From: Syntrophorhabdaceae bacterium
GTDB lineage: Bacteria > Desulfobacterota > Syntrophorhabdia > Syntrophorhabdales > Syntrophorhabdaceae
DNA: 64,000 bases
Assembly: GCA_036504895.1 (NCBI GenBank)
Contig: DASXUJ010000054.1
Span: forward strand, 21,387 to 85,386
Direction of reading: 5' to 3'
A program made the position numbers and the translations under genes. The notes beneath the pieces are model-generated. The model worked only from the letters and a program-made list of their open reading frames with translations. It had not been told where the DNA came from and made no database searches. Positions 16,722-25,488 of the stretch are shown one piece after another (within the stretch, counting starts at the first letter, position 1; the number at the start of each line of letters is the position of its first letter).

Positions 16722-18377
16722 ATGGCATTGCACGAACTTGCCGGCAAACCCGTCCCCAGAAACCTGCTCGTAAATATACCAAGACTCGTGAGCGCCTATT
16801 ATACGGAAAGCCCCGACCCTGCCGTCAACGCGGAAGCCATAGAGTTCGGCACCTCCGGCCACAGGGGATCGTCTTTCCGCAAGAGCTTCAATGAAGCCCA
16901 CATTCTTGCCGTAACCCAGGCGGTCTGCGATTACCGGGCGGGCCGCTCCATTGACGGGCCCCTCTTCCTCGGCATGGACACCCACGCCCTGTCGGAGCCG
17001 AGCCATGCCACGGCCATCGAAGTCTTCGCGGCAAACGGCGTCAACCTGATGATCCAGAAAGGCGGGGGGTATACGCCCACGCCCGTAGTCTCCCACGCGG
17101 TACTTTCCTACAACCGCGGAAGATCGACAGGCCTCGCAGACGGGGCAGTGATCACCCCTTCCCATAACCCGCCCGAAGACGGCGGCTTCAAGTACGATCC
17201 CCCTCACGGCGGCCCTGCTGATGTGGCGGTGACCCGCTGGATAGAAGACCGGGCGAACGATCTTCTCCGCCGCGGCAACGACGGCGTGAAGCGCCTCTCC
17301 TTACGGGCAGCCCTTTCCTCGGGGACGGTGCACGAATACGACTTTATCCTGCCCTATGTTGCCGATCTCGCCCACATCATCGATATGGAGGCGATAAAGA
17401 ATTCGGGGATCACCATAGGCGTCGATCCCTTGGGCGGCGCGTCGCTCCCTTATTGGGAGCCCATTAGAGAGATGTACGGCCTCGACCTCACGGTCGTCAA
17501 TCCGGCCCTTGACCCTGCCTTCGGCTTCATGACGGTCGATAAGGACGGCAAGGTGCGGATGGACTGCTCCTCTCCTTATGCCATGGCCCGCCTCGTGGGC
17601 TTAAGGGGTGATTTCGACATCGCCTTCGGGACCGACCCGGATGCCGATCGACACGGCATCGTGACGAGGAGCGCGGGACTCATGAACCCGAACCATTTTC
17701 TCTCGGTGGCGATCTGGTATCTATTCCAGCACAGGCCCCGATGGAGCGGGAGTTCGGCGGTGGGCAAGACCCTCGTGAGCAGCAGCATGATCGACAGGGT
17801 GGCGAGCCATCTCGACCGCGCGCTCTACGAGGTGCCGGTGGGATTCAAATGGTTCGTAGATGGTTTGATCGACGGAAAATACGGATTCGGTGGCGAGGAA
17901 AGCGCGGGGGCATCGTTTCTCAAGAAAGACGGAACCGTGTGGACCACCGATAAAGACGGGATCATCATGGGTCTTTTGGCCGCGGAAATCACCGCGGTCA
18001 CGGGAGAAGACCCGGGCGTCCATTACGAGGCCCTGACCGAGCTGTTCGGCGCCCCTGTCTACGAGCGCATCGATGCCCCGGCTACCCCGGAGCAGAAGGC
18101 CCTGCTGGGGAAACTCTCTCCCGATCAGGTGAAGACCGATACGCTCGGCGGAGAGAAGATCCTTGCGAAATTAACGGAAGCACCGGGCAATGGCGCGGCC
18201 ATCGGAGGCCTCAAGGTCGTCTCCCGAAACGGGTGGTTCGCGGCAAGGCCTTCGGGGACGGAAAATATCTACAAAATTTATGCGGAGAGCTTCCTCGGAA
18301 CAGACCATCTCCATACCCTTCAGGAAGAGGCGATCGAGATGATCCGCCGGCTCTTTGAAGCGCAGGGAGTGGGGTAA
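16722..18377 (+). CDS. pgm: Phosphoglucomutase (alpha-D-glucose specific)
   Basis: This 551-residue enzyme interconverts glucose 1-phosphate and glucose 6-phosphate. The phospho-serine loop TPSHNP has Ser147, the metal loop is DPDADRHG, the sugar loop is GGEESAG and the phosphate loop is ARPSGTEN near the C-terminus. Length and motif spacing match E. coli Pgm. GAGGAGGCC precedes the ATG. It lies in the same general region as the DPE2-like glucanotransferase, and both would serve glucan metabolism. Confidence 0.95.
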   Translation: MALHELAGKPVPRNLLVNIPRLVSAYYTESPDPAVNAEAIEFGTSGHRGSSFRKSFNEAHILAVTQAVCDYRAGRSIDGPLFLGMDTHALSEPSHATAIEVFAANGVNLMIQKGGGYTPTPVVSHAVLSYNRGRSTGLADGAVITPSHNPPEDGGFKYDPPHGGPADVAVTRWIEDRANDLLRRGNDGVKRLSLRAALSSGTVHEYDFILPYVADLAHIIDMEAIKNSGITIGVDPLGGASLPYWEPIREMYGLDLTVVNPALDPAFGFMTVDKDGKVRMDCSSPYAMARLVGLRGDFDIAFGTDPDADRHGIVTRSAGLMNPNHFLSVAIWYLFQHRPRWSGSSAVGKTLVSSSMIDRVASHLDRALYEVPVGFKWFVDGLIDGKYGFGGEESAGASFLKKDGTVWTTDKDGIIMGLLAAEITAVTGEDPGVHYEALTELFGAPVYERIDAPATPEQKALLGKLSPDQVKTDTLGGEKILAKLTEAPGNGAAIGGLKVVSRNGWFAARPSGTENIYKIYAESFLGTDHLHTLQEEAIEMIRRLFEAQGVG

Positions 18378-18398
18378 ACCATTTTTTGCGCAATTCCT

Positions 18399-18426
18399 TT
18401 GCGTACTACTCATTGAATAATATATA
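18399..18426 (+). promoter_or_regulatory. Sigma-70-like promoter
   Basis: TTGCGT, 16 bases, then TATATA, about 38 bases before the ferritin-like gene. The -35 is imperfect; the AT-rich -10 region stands out in this GC-rich area. Confidence 0.4.
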
Positions 18427-18464
18427 TTTCTCTAATTCGAAAACTATCTCAGAGGAGGAAGTCG

Positions 18465-18938
18465 ATGCTGAAATTTGACGCTGCCGACATTTTGAAATTT
18501 GCCGTCCGTATCGAAGAGGACGGGGAGCTCTTTTATCTCAGGGCCGCCCAGATGGCCGGCGATAAAAAAGTGACCGATTTTTTTAACGACCTTGCCGCGG
18601 AAGAGGTCCGCCACAAATCGTTCTTCCAGGGGCTCTTAAGCCTGGTCCAAAGGATCGATGCCCCGGAGAGCTATCCCGGCGAGTATATGGCCTACCTTCA
18701 TGATTACATCGACGGCAAGGTAATTTTTTCGAAAGATAAAAAGGCGGTCCTCCAGGAGATTAGCGGCGTGGCGGAAGCGCTTGATTTCGCGATCCAGAGG
18801 GAAGTCGACTCCATAACCTTTTACCAGGAGCTGAAGGCCTACGTGCCCGAGAAGGAACGTCCCGCCATCGAAAAGATCATTATGGAGGAACGGGGTCATT
18901 TTGCGCGCCTCTCCGCGATGAAGAGAGATCTGCCGTAA
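18465..18938 (+). CDS. Ferritin-like/rubrerythrin-family di-iron protein
   Basis: The 157-residue four-helix protein has two ExxH repeats typical of the rubrerythrin erythrin domain: EEVRH (about residue 45) and EERGH near the C-terminus, plus Glu residues in the first and third helices (RIEEDGELFY, REVDSITFY). It lacks the C-terminal rubredoxin Cys4 domain of classic rubrerythrin. It may bind a di-iron centre and take part in peroxide or iron handling in the cytoplasm. GAGGAGG precedes the ATG. Confidence 0.82.
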   Translation: MLKFDAADILKFAVRIEEDGELFYLRAAQMAGDKKVTDFFNDLAAEEVRHKSFFQGLLSLVQRIDAPESYPGEYMAYLHDYIDGKVIFSKDKKAVLQEISGVAEALDFAIQREVDSITFYQELKAYVPEKERPAIEKIIMEERGHFARLSAMKRDLP

Positions 18939-18945
18939 GGACCGG

Positions 18946-20160
18946 CTACCTGGAAAAGCGGCTCTTCTTTCCCAGGCTCATCTGCTTCGGTTCGAGATTA
19001 TTATCGAGGCCGTAGCGGGTCGCGAGTGCTTCCCATTCCGGCCTCTCCGCGATTTCGGTGAGGGCGAGGTTTACGGGCTTCCTTAAAGGGCTCCCCTTGG
19101 GAAAGGCAAAAGCGAAACGGTGGGGCTTGAATTCCGTGGGATGGATGCGCAGGGGCCTCGCAAACTCGTTGCCTGCGTAATAATGGAGGGTGAGCTCGCC
19201 CATAAAGAGGCCCTCTATCTTTTTCGCTCTCATGGCGGCCATGAGGGCGCTCTCGTCATTGAAGACCCGGTATTTTCCATTTATATCTTTGAGCAGAGTA
19301 TGCTGCAGGCTGTCCCTCAAGACGCCGAGGCGCAGGCTCCGAAGTTTTTTCGCATCATAGATCTCCATGGACTGGCTTTGAATAAGAAGCGTCGAGGCAA
19401 GGGAGGCGGTAAAGGCGCTGAACGCCAATGCGCCGAGGAAGATCCAGATAAGACCTATAATGCGGGCCGGCAGCGTTTTGAGCGTCACATCATAGCACGC
19501 TCCCGCGGCTAAGGCCGAGCTCACCCAGTAGGTGCCCGTGCCGATCCCTTTGGCAGGGCGGCCTCCAAAATCTTCGGGATTCCGCTTCCTTTCGATGAGC
19601 CAGAGGATAAGCCCCACCCCCAAAAGCACCACCAGAAAAAGGGCGAGTATCTTTATCACACCCCAGGAAAAAAAAGTTTTCCCGGCGCCCAGTAAGGCAT
19701 GAGAATCCTTGTCTGCCGGGACGGCCACTGCCAGGCGCTCCGTGCCGACCGTCGTGGAAAAATCGAAGAGCCGGTATCGGGCCGCGGTTTCATAAAGGGC
19801 TGCGATGGAGAGGTCGATCGTCCCGTTCCTGAGGCTGTCCTGAATTGTCTTGAAGGTCATCTCCCTGAATTCATAATCGATGCCAAGGTCGACGGCCATG
19901 TAGCGCCACAGGTCTACATTGAATCCCGTCCACTGGCCCCTCTCGTTCTTGATCGCAAAGGGGGGATCGTCTATCACTCCCACAATCAGCTTCTTATGGG
20001 GGAGGCTCGATGAAGCCTGCCCCTGCAGGGGAAGAGGCGTCAGGAGCGCCGCCAGCAGCACCACAAAGATAAGGAGAACACACATCTCCTTCATCATGAA
20101 ACTGCCGATCTGCCCGATCTGGCCGGGGCCGCCTCCATGGCTTTTCAATTTCCCGACCAT
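18946..20160 (-). CDS. Prokaryotic ionotropic glutamate receptor-like channel (copy 2)
   Basis: A signal segment is followed by a periplasmic solute-binding lobe S1 (about 58-150), a membrane segment (about 165-190), a re-entrant pore loop (about 200-228), a second membrane segment and the S2 lobe. The second helix carries SAFTASLASTL (248-258), strikingly like the SYTANLAAF signature of animal glutamate receptors. The pore loop lacks the TVGYG potassium filter of GluR0. The ATG at 20160 has AAAGGG upstream and overlaps the preceding gene by 16 bases; a start at 20097 would give a cleaner signal peptide. It is probably a ligand-gated cation channel. Confidence 0.75.
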   Translation of the reverse strand: MVGKLKSHGGGPGQIGQIGSFMMKEMCVLLIFVVLLAALLTPLPLQGQASSSLPHKKLIVGVIDDPPFAIKNERGQWTGFNVDLWRYMAVDLGIDYEFREMTFKTIQDSLRNGTIDLSIAALYETAARYRLFDFSTTVGTERLAVAVPADKDSHALLGAGKTFFSWGVIKILALFLVVLLGVGLILWLIERKRNPEDFGGRPAKGIGTGTYWVSSALAAGACYDVTLKTLPARIIGLIWIFLGALAFSAFTASLASTLLIQSQSMEIYDAKKLRSLRLGVLRDSLQHTLLKDINGKYRVFNDESALMAAMRAKKIEGLFMGELTLHYYAGNEFARPLRIHPTEFKPHRFAFAFPKGSPLRKPVNLALTEIAERPEWEALATRYGLDNNLEPKQMSLGKKSRFSR

Positions 20161-21293
20161 GACGACCCTTTCGCCTCTTTTCTACCCAGCGGCTCGAGAT
20201 CACGGGTGAGACCGTAGCGATGGGCGAGGCTGTCCCATTCAGGGCCTTCCATGAATTCCATGAGAGAAATATTGAGCCCTTCCCGTAGCGGGCTTCCCTG
20301 GGGAAGGGCAAAGGCAAGCCTCATCTTTTTGAGCGTAGTCAGGTGAAGGGAGAGCTTATTCCTATATTTGCTTTCCTCATAAGCCAGAAGCCGCTCGTTG
20401 CCGAAAAAGCCTTCTATTCTCCTTGCCAGGAGCGCCTCGATTACCTGGTCCGTCCTGTCGAAAAGGGTGAATTTCCCCCCCAGCTTCCCGAGGAGCGACG
20501 CCTGGGTGGTCCCGGTCACCGCGCCGAGGTGCATACCCCTCATGGCGTTCATATCATAGGTGTAGCCGAGGAGCTGCTGCCGCCCGATAAGGGAAGAGGC
20601 GAGCGACGCGGTAAGGGCGCTGAAGGCGATGGCCCCCGCCAATATCCATAGGAGCCCAATAATCCTGCCGGAAGTCGATTTGAGACTCACCCCGGTGCAA
20701 AACCCGGAGACGAGGGTGGAGCCGACCCAGTATAGCCCTGCCACGAGGCCTTTCACGGGATGGCCGCCGAAATGGTCCGGATTAGACTTCCTTTCGATGA
20801 TCCAAAAGGTGAACCCGGCAAGGAAGATCACGGCCAGGAAGAGAAGCCCCATCTCGATTATATTCCAGGAGAGAAGCACCTTGAGGGCGGCAAGGAAGGG
20901 ATGGGGATCCCTGGTCGCAAGGACCGCGATAGCCGGCTCGATGGAGCCTATGGCGACGGAGAAATCCAAAAACCTATGGCGGTCCACCGTCTCGTAGAGA
21001 GGGGAAACAGAGATATCGGCGTTCCCCGATCGGAGCGTCCCCTCGATCTCCTTGAATTCCAATTCCCTGAATTCATAGGCCGAGCCCATCTTCAGGGCCA
21101 TGTGACGCCACAGCTCGACGCAGAACCCCGTCCATTGACCTGTTTTGTCTTTGAAAGCCATTGGGGGATCGTTGACTATCGCCACCGTAAGCGGCCGCGT
21201 AACCGAAGGTGCAACATTGCCCGATTGGGCAAAAACAAAGCCGCACTGCAGTACTATACATAGGGCAAGGATAAGACGGATGGGCCTATGCAA
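20145..21293 (-). CDS. Prokaryotic ionotropic glutamate receptor-like channel (copy 1)
   Basis: This 382-residue protein has a signal peptide (about 1-22), S1 lobe (33-128, starting TVAIVNDPPMAF), M1 helix (about 140-167), pore loop (181-208), M2 helix with SALTASLASSL (225-235) and S2 lobe to the end. It is the upstream member of an overlapping pair; the two proteins share the same architecture and many identical stretches (NDPP..F, GQWTGF, LRFDFS-like, FGG.P.KG). Ordinary ABC solute-binding proteins have no inserted channel, so the transporter alternative is unlikely. The ligand is unknown; the two may form a hetero-tetramer. Confidence 0.78.
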   Translation of the reverse strand: MHRPIRLILALCIVLQCGFVFAQSGNVAPSVTRPLTVAIVNDPPMAFKDKTGQWTGFCVELWRHMALKMGSAYEFRELEFKEIEGTLRSGNADISVSPLYETVDRHRFLDFSVAIGSIEPAIAVLATRDPHPFLAALKVLLSWNIIEMGLLFLAVIFLAGFTFWIIERKSNPDHFGGHPVKGLVAGLYWVGSTLVSGFCTGVSLKSTSGRIIGLLWILAGAIAFSALTASLASSLIGRQQLLGYTYDMNAMRGMHLGAVTGTTQASLLGKLGGKFTLFDRTDQVIEALLARRIEGFFGNERLLAYEESKYRNKLSLHLTTLKKMRLAFALPQGSPLREGLNISLMEFMEGPEWDSLAHRYGLTRDLEPLGRKEAKGSSWSGN

Positions 21294-21468
21294 CCCCGTT
21301 CACTCCATGGGGCGCACACACCTCCGAGCGCGAGAAGGGATAGACTGCGTAAGGGAGTCGCACGACCATTCTCCTCATTTTCTTACACTGAAGCGCAATT
21401 TGCAAGGGAAAAGGCGGCATTCCTCTTCCCTCTGGACTTCACCGCTCTTATCGTCCTAGAATAAGGAG

Positions 21469-21870
21469 ATGAAAAAGATAAGGCCCCAGTGCGGGCTTAT
21501 AATCGAAAACGGAGAGGGGGAAGTGCTCCTTCAACTGAGGGACAATATTCCCGTCATACCCTGGCCCGATTGTTGGGGAACTTTCGGGGGCCAGGTCGAA
21601 GAAGGAGAAACGCCCCTGGAGGCTATTCGGCGGGAGATCAGAGAAGAGCTCGATCTCGAGATCCCCGCCCCGGAATATTTCGGCAATTTTCCCTATGACG
21701 GCTATGACATCTATATGTACCGGCTGGTGGCGGCCGACTTCACACTCGAGGAAGTGACGGTGCTCGAGGGGCAAAGGGCCGCGTTCTTTTCTCTCCGGGG
21801 CGTCGTCGAAAGCCCGTGCGCGGCAAACTGCAAGGAGATCGTCATCGCCTATTATCAGATGTTTCATTGA
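21469..21870 (+). CDS. Nudix hydrolase
   Basis: This 133-residue protein holds a Nudix box, Gx5Ex7REUxEE, at residues 41-63 (GQVEEGETPLEAIRREIREE; the Gly before the last hydrophobic position is Asp). It would hydrolyse a nucleoside-diphosphate-X compound in the cytoplasm; the WGTFGG approach is common in MutT-like and GDP-mannose-hydrolase-like members. AAGGAG abuts the ATG with almost no spacing, which is unusual and may lower translation. The GT9 gene converges on it with only 26 bases between. Confidence 0.85.
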   Translation: MKKIRPQCGLIIENGEGEVLLQLRDNIPVIPWPDCWGTFGGQVEEGETPLEAIRREIREELDLEIPAPEYFGNFPYDGYDIYMYRLVAADFTLEEVTVLEGQRAAFFSLRGVVESPCAANCKEIVIAYYQMFH

Positions 21871-21896
21871 TCCCGGAGCTGCCGTTACTGTATGTC

Positions 21897-22739
21897 TCAT
21901 GATAGTGCCAGCCTATCCATAATGATTTTCTCCACCAGTGCGGTATTTACCTCATCGACACCCTTCCTGAGGAAGCGCCCGGCACCCCGGGGATGCCACA
22001 CCACGGGGTCAAAATCGATAAAGACCGTAACCGTGTAAAGGCCGCAGGCGCCCGCGAAATGGGCCATTCCCGAATCGTTCGATACGAAGATGCCCCCTTC
22101 CGAAAAGAACTCCTTCACGTCGGTGAGTTCGGTGAGGGTGATACTCTCCGGAAGCCCCAATCTGAGATCGAAAGGCTCCATGACCGCGGTCTCGATATCC
22201 CGCGATTTAAGTGAGTGATAGAGTTCGATGAAGTTATCCTCATGCCACTTTTCTTTCTTGAAGCCTTTCTCGGGATAGAGTATCACTCGTGAGCCGGGCC
22301 GGGGGGAGACCTCCTTCCTGAGGGCCCCTATCCCATGGCGCGCAAGCTGGGCCAGCTGGAAATCCTCCACATGAGTCGCCTGTGCCTGTAAGGAGATATT
22401 CCCGAAGGCGCCTTCCGGGTACATTTCAATAAAAAGAAGGGGCGACCGCGAGAAAGGCTGCCACCGCGACCTCAGGCTCCCTTCCCTGTCCTTGCCGATA
22501 AAGACGATCCGTTCCCAGGTAATCTCCGCAGGCCGGGAGGAGAAGAGATAGAGCCACCGGGCCGATTCGATTCCATGGACCCTGTCGAAATACTCCTGAA
22601 AGAGGCTGAGGAAGCGCTTGGTGCCGAGACCCACGAGGGGCGCGTGAAAGTGGTGGCGGAGGGATTGGAAGAGGGATTCGGAAAGGCACAGGTCGCCGAG
22701 CCCCCCGAGGTGAATGCAGAGAATCTCTTCAGAATTCAT
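21897..22739 (-). CDS. Glycosyltransferase family 9 (heptosyltransferase-like)
   Basis: This 280-residue GT-B protein opens ILCIHLGGLGDLCLSESLFQSL, the usual GT9 start, and has FVSNDSGMAHFAGACGL, the GT9 donor-binding loop, followed by TVTVFIDFDPVVWHPRG. GT9 enzymes add heptose or related sugars from nucleotide donors to lipopolysaccharide core or other glycans. It is shorter than E. coli WaaC/WaaF (about 320-350 residues). It lies upstream of nothing obvious in LPS synthesis; the DsbA-like gene ends 57 bases before its start, on the same strand. Confidence 0.78.
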   Translation of the reverse strand: MNSEEILCIHLGGLGDLCLSESLFQSLRHHFHAPLVGLGTKRFLSLFQEYFDRVHGIESARWLYLFSSRPAEITWERIVFIGKDREGSLRSRWQPFSRSPLLFIEMYPEGAFGNISLQAQATHVEDFQLAQLARHGIGALRKEVSPRPGSRVILYPEKGFKKEKWHEDNFIELYHSLKSRDIETAVMEPFDLRLGLPESITLTELTDVKEFFSEGGIFVSNDSGMAHFAGACGLYTVTVFIDFDPVVWHPRGAGRFLRKGVDEVNTALVEKIIMDRLALS

Positions 22740-22796
22740 GAGCGGTTACACGATAAATCTTTTCGGGGGTGGAGCCTTTCGCCCTTACGCCCCCTC

Positions 22797-23414
22797 TCAT
22801 TTGATGGCAGAGAGGGCCTTTATGATATCCGCGCCCCCCCGGTAGGTCTCTTTCTTGCCGCCGTCGGTTATGACGCAGGAAGGGGTCTGATTGATCTTGT
22901 CTTCCTGGATATAACCCGCGAGCACGGCAAATACGGCGGCAGGGTCGTATGGCTGGAACCGCAGATAATTCTTGGAAAGATACTCCTCCAGTGCAGGGGG
23001 ATTATTGATAACCGGGTTACCGTCCTTTTGCTGCTTCGCCGCTTCAAAGAGAATATTTCGCGCCTTGAGGAGATATTCCGGCTCTCTCCTGTCGCGGTAG
23101 ATGAAGAGGAAATATTTCGCATAAAGGGAGGAATAGGTATGAAAAGGCGCGTCAATAAAGGTGATGGTGATCGCGTTCCTTTTCACCAGGTCGGCAATAA
23201 GGGGCTCGATCTTTGGCTCCAGGGCCCTGCAGGGGCCGCAAAAATAGTCCGTATAAAACCGGACCTTCACCTTCCCGCTCCCAAGCACAGGGACAAGGTT
23301 GTCCTTTGCCAGAAAAGCAGTCTTGCCGTCCTGGGCAGTGGAATAGAGAGGGGCAAGAAGAAAGCCGAGGAGGACAAAAAGCGCAGTCAGTCGTGCGATA
23401 GATGGTGTTTTCAT
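22797..23414 (-). CDS. DsbA-like periplasmic thiol-disulfide protein
   Basis: From the ATG at 23414 the product is 205 residues with a signal peptide (about 1-27) and a thioredoxin/DsbA fold. The active site is CGPC (Cys59-Cys62) in a FYTDYFCGPCRALEP context, and a cis-Pro segment TPSCVIT lies near the end. It likely handles disulfides or delivers electrons in the periplasm. Longer in-frame starts (23495, 23432) would bury the signal peptide; no start has a strong Shine-Dalgarno. It is followed by the GT9 gene on the same strand. Confidence 0.8.
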   Translation of the reverse strand: MKTPSIARLTALFVLLGFLLAPLYSTAQDGKTAFLAKDNLVPVLGSGKVKVRFYTDYFCGPCRALEPKIEPLIADLVKRNAITITFIDAPFHTYSSLYAKYFLFIYRDRREPEYLLKARNILFEAAKQQKDGNPVINNPPALEEYLSKNYLRFQPYDPAAVFAVLAGYIQEDKINQTPSCVITDGGKKETYRGGADIIKALSAIK

Positions 23415-23639
23415 GTAGATTATTTTACTCATTGGGCGGTTTATTGTAAAGAGCAGGTTTGGGGAGGCGGGTGGTGTGTGGGGGGGAAGCCCCATTGAAC
23501 CGACAGCCCGAAAAGCACCCTCCCGTAATCCCGGGGGTCTTGCCCATCGTGAGCGAACATGTCGTAGCGACTGACTACCGCTATTGAGTCAAGATGCGTA
23601 TAGTTGGAATAAGTAAATGTCCGTCACGGAGTGAGCGCC

Positions 23640-25307
23640 ATGAGAGCGTTAAGAAGGAAGGGCCTTATGATCGCGGGCGGCGCGGTCGTCCCGGTCGTAA
23701 TCATTGCGATTATTGCCGTCCTTTCGTTCAATATTAACACTCACAAGTCGAGGATCGAAGCCGCCGCCTCCAGGGAAACCGGCCTCACTGTCAGGATTGA
23801 GGGGAGAATGAGGCTCTCCCTCGTTCCCTTTGGCGTCTCGGCAAAAAATGTCCATGTCACCGGCAAGGGAGGCGAGATTCTCTCCCTTGAACGTCTCACA
23901 TTGCGGGCAGAGTTGATGCCCCTGTTGCGAGGAAAGCTCTCTGTCACCGGCTGCGAGGTTGTCAAACCCGTGGTCACCGTCGTGAAGGACGCCTTGGGAA
24001 AATATAATTTCTGGACTCATGAACTGGAATCCATAAAAGGGTGGCTGGGGCCGGGTTTCAGGTTGAATGATCTCAAGCTGTCCAAGGGGTCGCTATTTTA
24101 TCTTGATCAGAAGACGGGCGAAAAGACGGAGTTGAAAGAAGTCAATCTGACTATCAGGAGTATGGCGGTAGTGGATGGCCCGGGAAGTGTGGTGAAGAAC
24201 ATCTCATTCACGGGAACCATGGACTGCAAGGAGGTGCTGAAAAAGAATGTGAGGATGGAGAACCTCAAGGCGTCCGTGAAGGCAATTAGAGGGGCTTACA
24301 CTTTCGAACCCTTTACCATCGGCTCGATCGTCTACTCTGACAGAAAAAAGGGTGAAACGACGGAGTTTAAGGAAATAAGTCTGGCGGTAAAAGATATGAC
24401 GGTGGTGGATATGACGGAAGATATCATACGAGACATCTCATTTACGGGAACCATGGACTGTAAGGAACTGGCGAAAAAGAACCTCAAGGTCAACCGCATC
24501 AGAAGCAGTGTAAAGGCTGAGAAGGGGGTATTCTCGTTCAAGCCCCTCATCATGGATATCTTCGGAGCCGCGGGTGAAGGGGATATCACTGCAGACAAAT
24601 CGAAAGGTAAGGCTGAATATAGAATTAATCTCAAAGTGTCGAAGCTGGATTTCGAAAAACTGGAGGAATCTTTCGACGTAAAAAAGCTGGTCGGGGGGAA
24701 GGGTGATCTTGTCGCATCCCTGACGGTGAAAGAAACAGGGGACCGCCCTTTACTGAAGGGCATGGAAGGCACTTTCTCTCTCCGGGGCGATAATCTCGTC
24801 ACCTATACTATGGACCTCGACAAAGTCCTCGCAAAATATGAAACGAGCCAGAAGTTCCACCTCGCCGATCTGGCTTCATACTTCTTCGTCGGTCCTCTTG
24901 GCACTGTCGCACTAAAAGGGTACCGTTACGGGGATCTTTACTACGAGACCCAGGGAGGACGAGGCGCCATCACCCAGTTTATCTCTCACTGGAAGATTAA
25001 AAACGGCGAGGCCGAGGCTACCGATTGCGCCCTCGCCACGCGCCATTTCCGGGTGGCCCTCAAAGGCAAACTCAATCTTGTGAGCCGGCGATTTAACAAC
25101 GTGACAGTGGCACTTCTCGACGACAAAGGGTGCCCGACATTTAAACAAACCATTACCGGTTCTTTCGACAGTCCCCGTGCCGGCACAGTCAGTTCGGTCG
25201 AGTCTCTTGCCGGTCCGATCCTTGATCTTTACAGGAAGGCAAAACGATATGCTCAGTCCGGCAAATGTGAGGTGTTTTATAGCGGCGCCGTGCGGCAACC
25301 GCGTTGA
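23640..25307 (+). CDS. AsmA-family outer-membrane biogenesis protein
   Basis: This 555-residue protein has one N-terminal membrane anchor (about 10-32) and a long periplasmic beta-rich region, opening with the AsmA signature (RIEAAASRETGLTVRIEGRMRLSLVPFGVSAKNV). AsmA-like proteins are thought to move phospholipid across the periplasm or aid envelope assembly. An internal duplication of about 80 residues is clear: two blocks each run from Y.D.K.GE.TE.KE through ISFTGTMDCKE to a KN segment (about 150-235 and 235-315). The ATG at 23640 follows GGAG at good spacing; an upstream GTG at 23631 is less likely. Confidence 0.8.
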   Translation: MRALRRKGLMIAGGAVVPVVIIAIIAVLSFNINTHKSRIEAAASRETGLTVRIEGRMRLSLVPFGVSAKNVHVTGKGGEILSLERLTLRAELMPLLRGKLSVTGCEVVKPVVTVVKDALGKYNFWTHELESIKGWLGPGFRLNDLKLSKGSLFYLDQKTGEKTELKEVNLTIRSMAVVDGPGSVVKNISFTGTMDCKEVLKKNVRMENLKASVKAIRGAYTFEPFTIGSIVYSDRKKGETTEFKEISLAVKDMTVVDMTEDIIRDISFTGTMDCKELAKKNLKVNRIRSSVKAEKGVFSFKPLIMDIFGAAGEGDITADKSKGKAEYRINLKVSKLDFEKLEESFDVKKLVGGKGDLVASLTVKETGDRPLLKGMEGTFSLRGDNLVTYTMDLDKVLAKYETSQKFHLADLASYFFVGPLGTVALKGYRYGDLYYETQGGRGAITQFISHWKIKNGEAEATDCALATRHFRVALKGKLNLVSRRFNNVTVALLDDKGCPTFKQTITGSFDSPRAGTVSSVESLAGPILDLYRKAKRYAQSGKCEVFYSGAVRQPR

Positions 25308-25375
25308 CATACTATATGGCATGGGAACTGACGGAAGGTGACGGTAGGTATTATCCATCTCTTTGACCACAGGGC

Positions 25376-25403
25376 TTGACAATCTCTATGCCGGGCATAC
25401 ATT
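25376..25403 (+). promoter_or_regulatory. Sigma-70-type promoter
   Basis: TTGACA (25376-25381), 16-base spacer, TACATT (25398-25403), about 85 bases before the sorbosone dehydrogenase-like reading frame. Confidence 0.55.
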
Positions 25404-25488
25404 CGCGTGAAGCAATTGGACCAGGAAAGCTCTATTTTTCAGGTATAACAGACCGCGAAGTACACAAGATTGTAGGAAGGGAGGAAAA

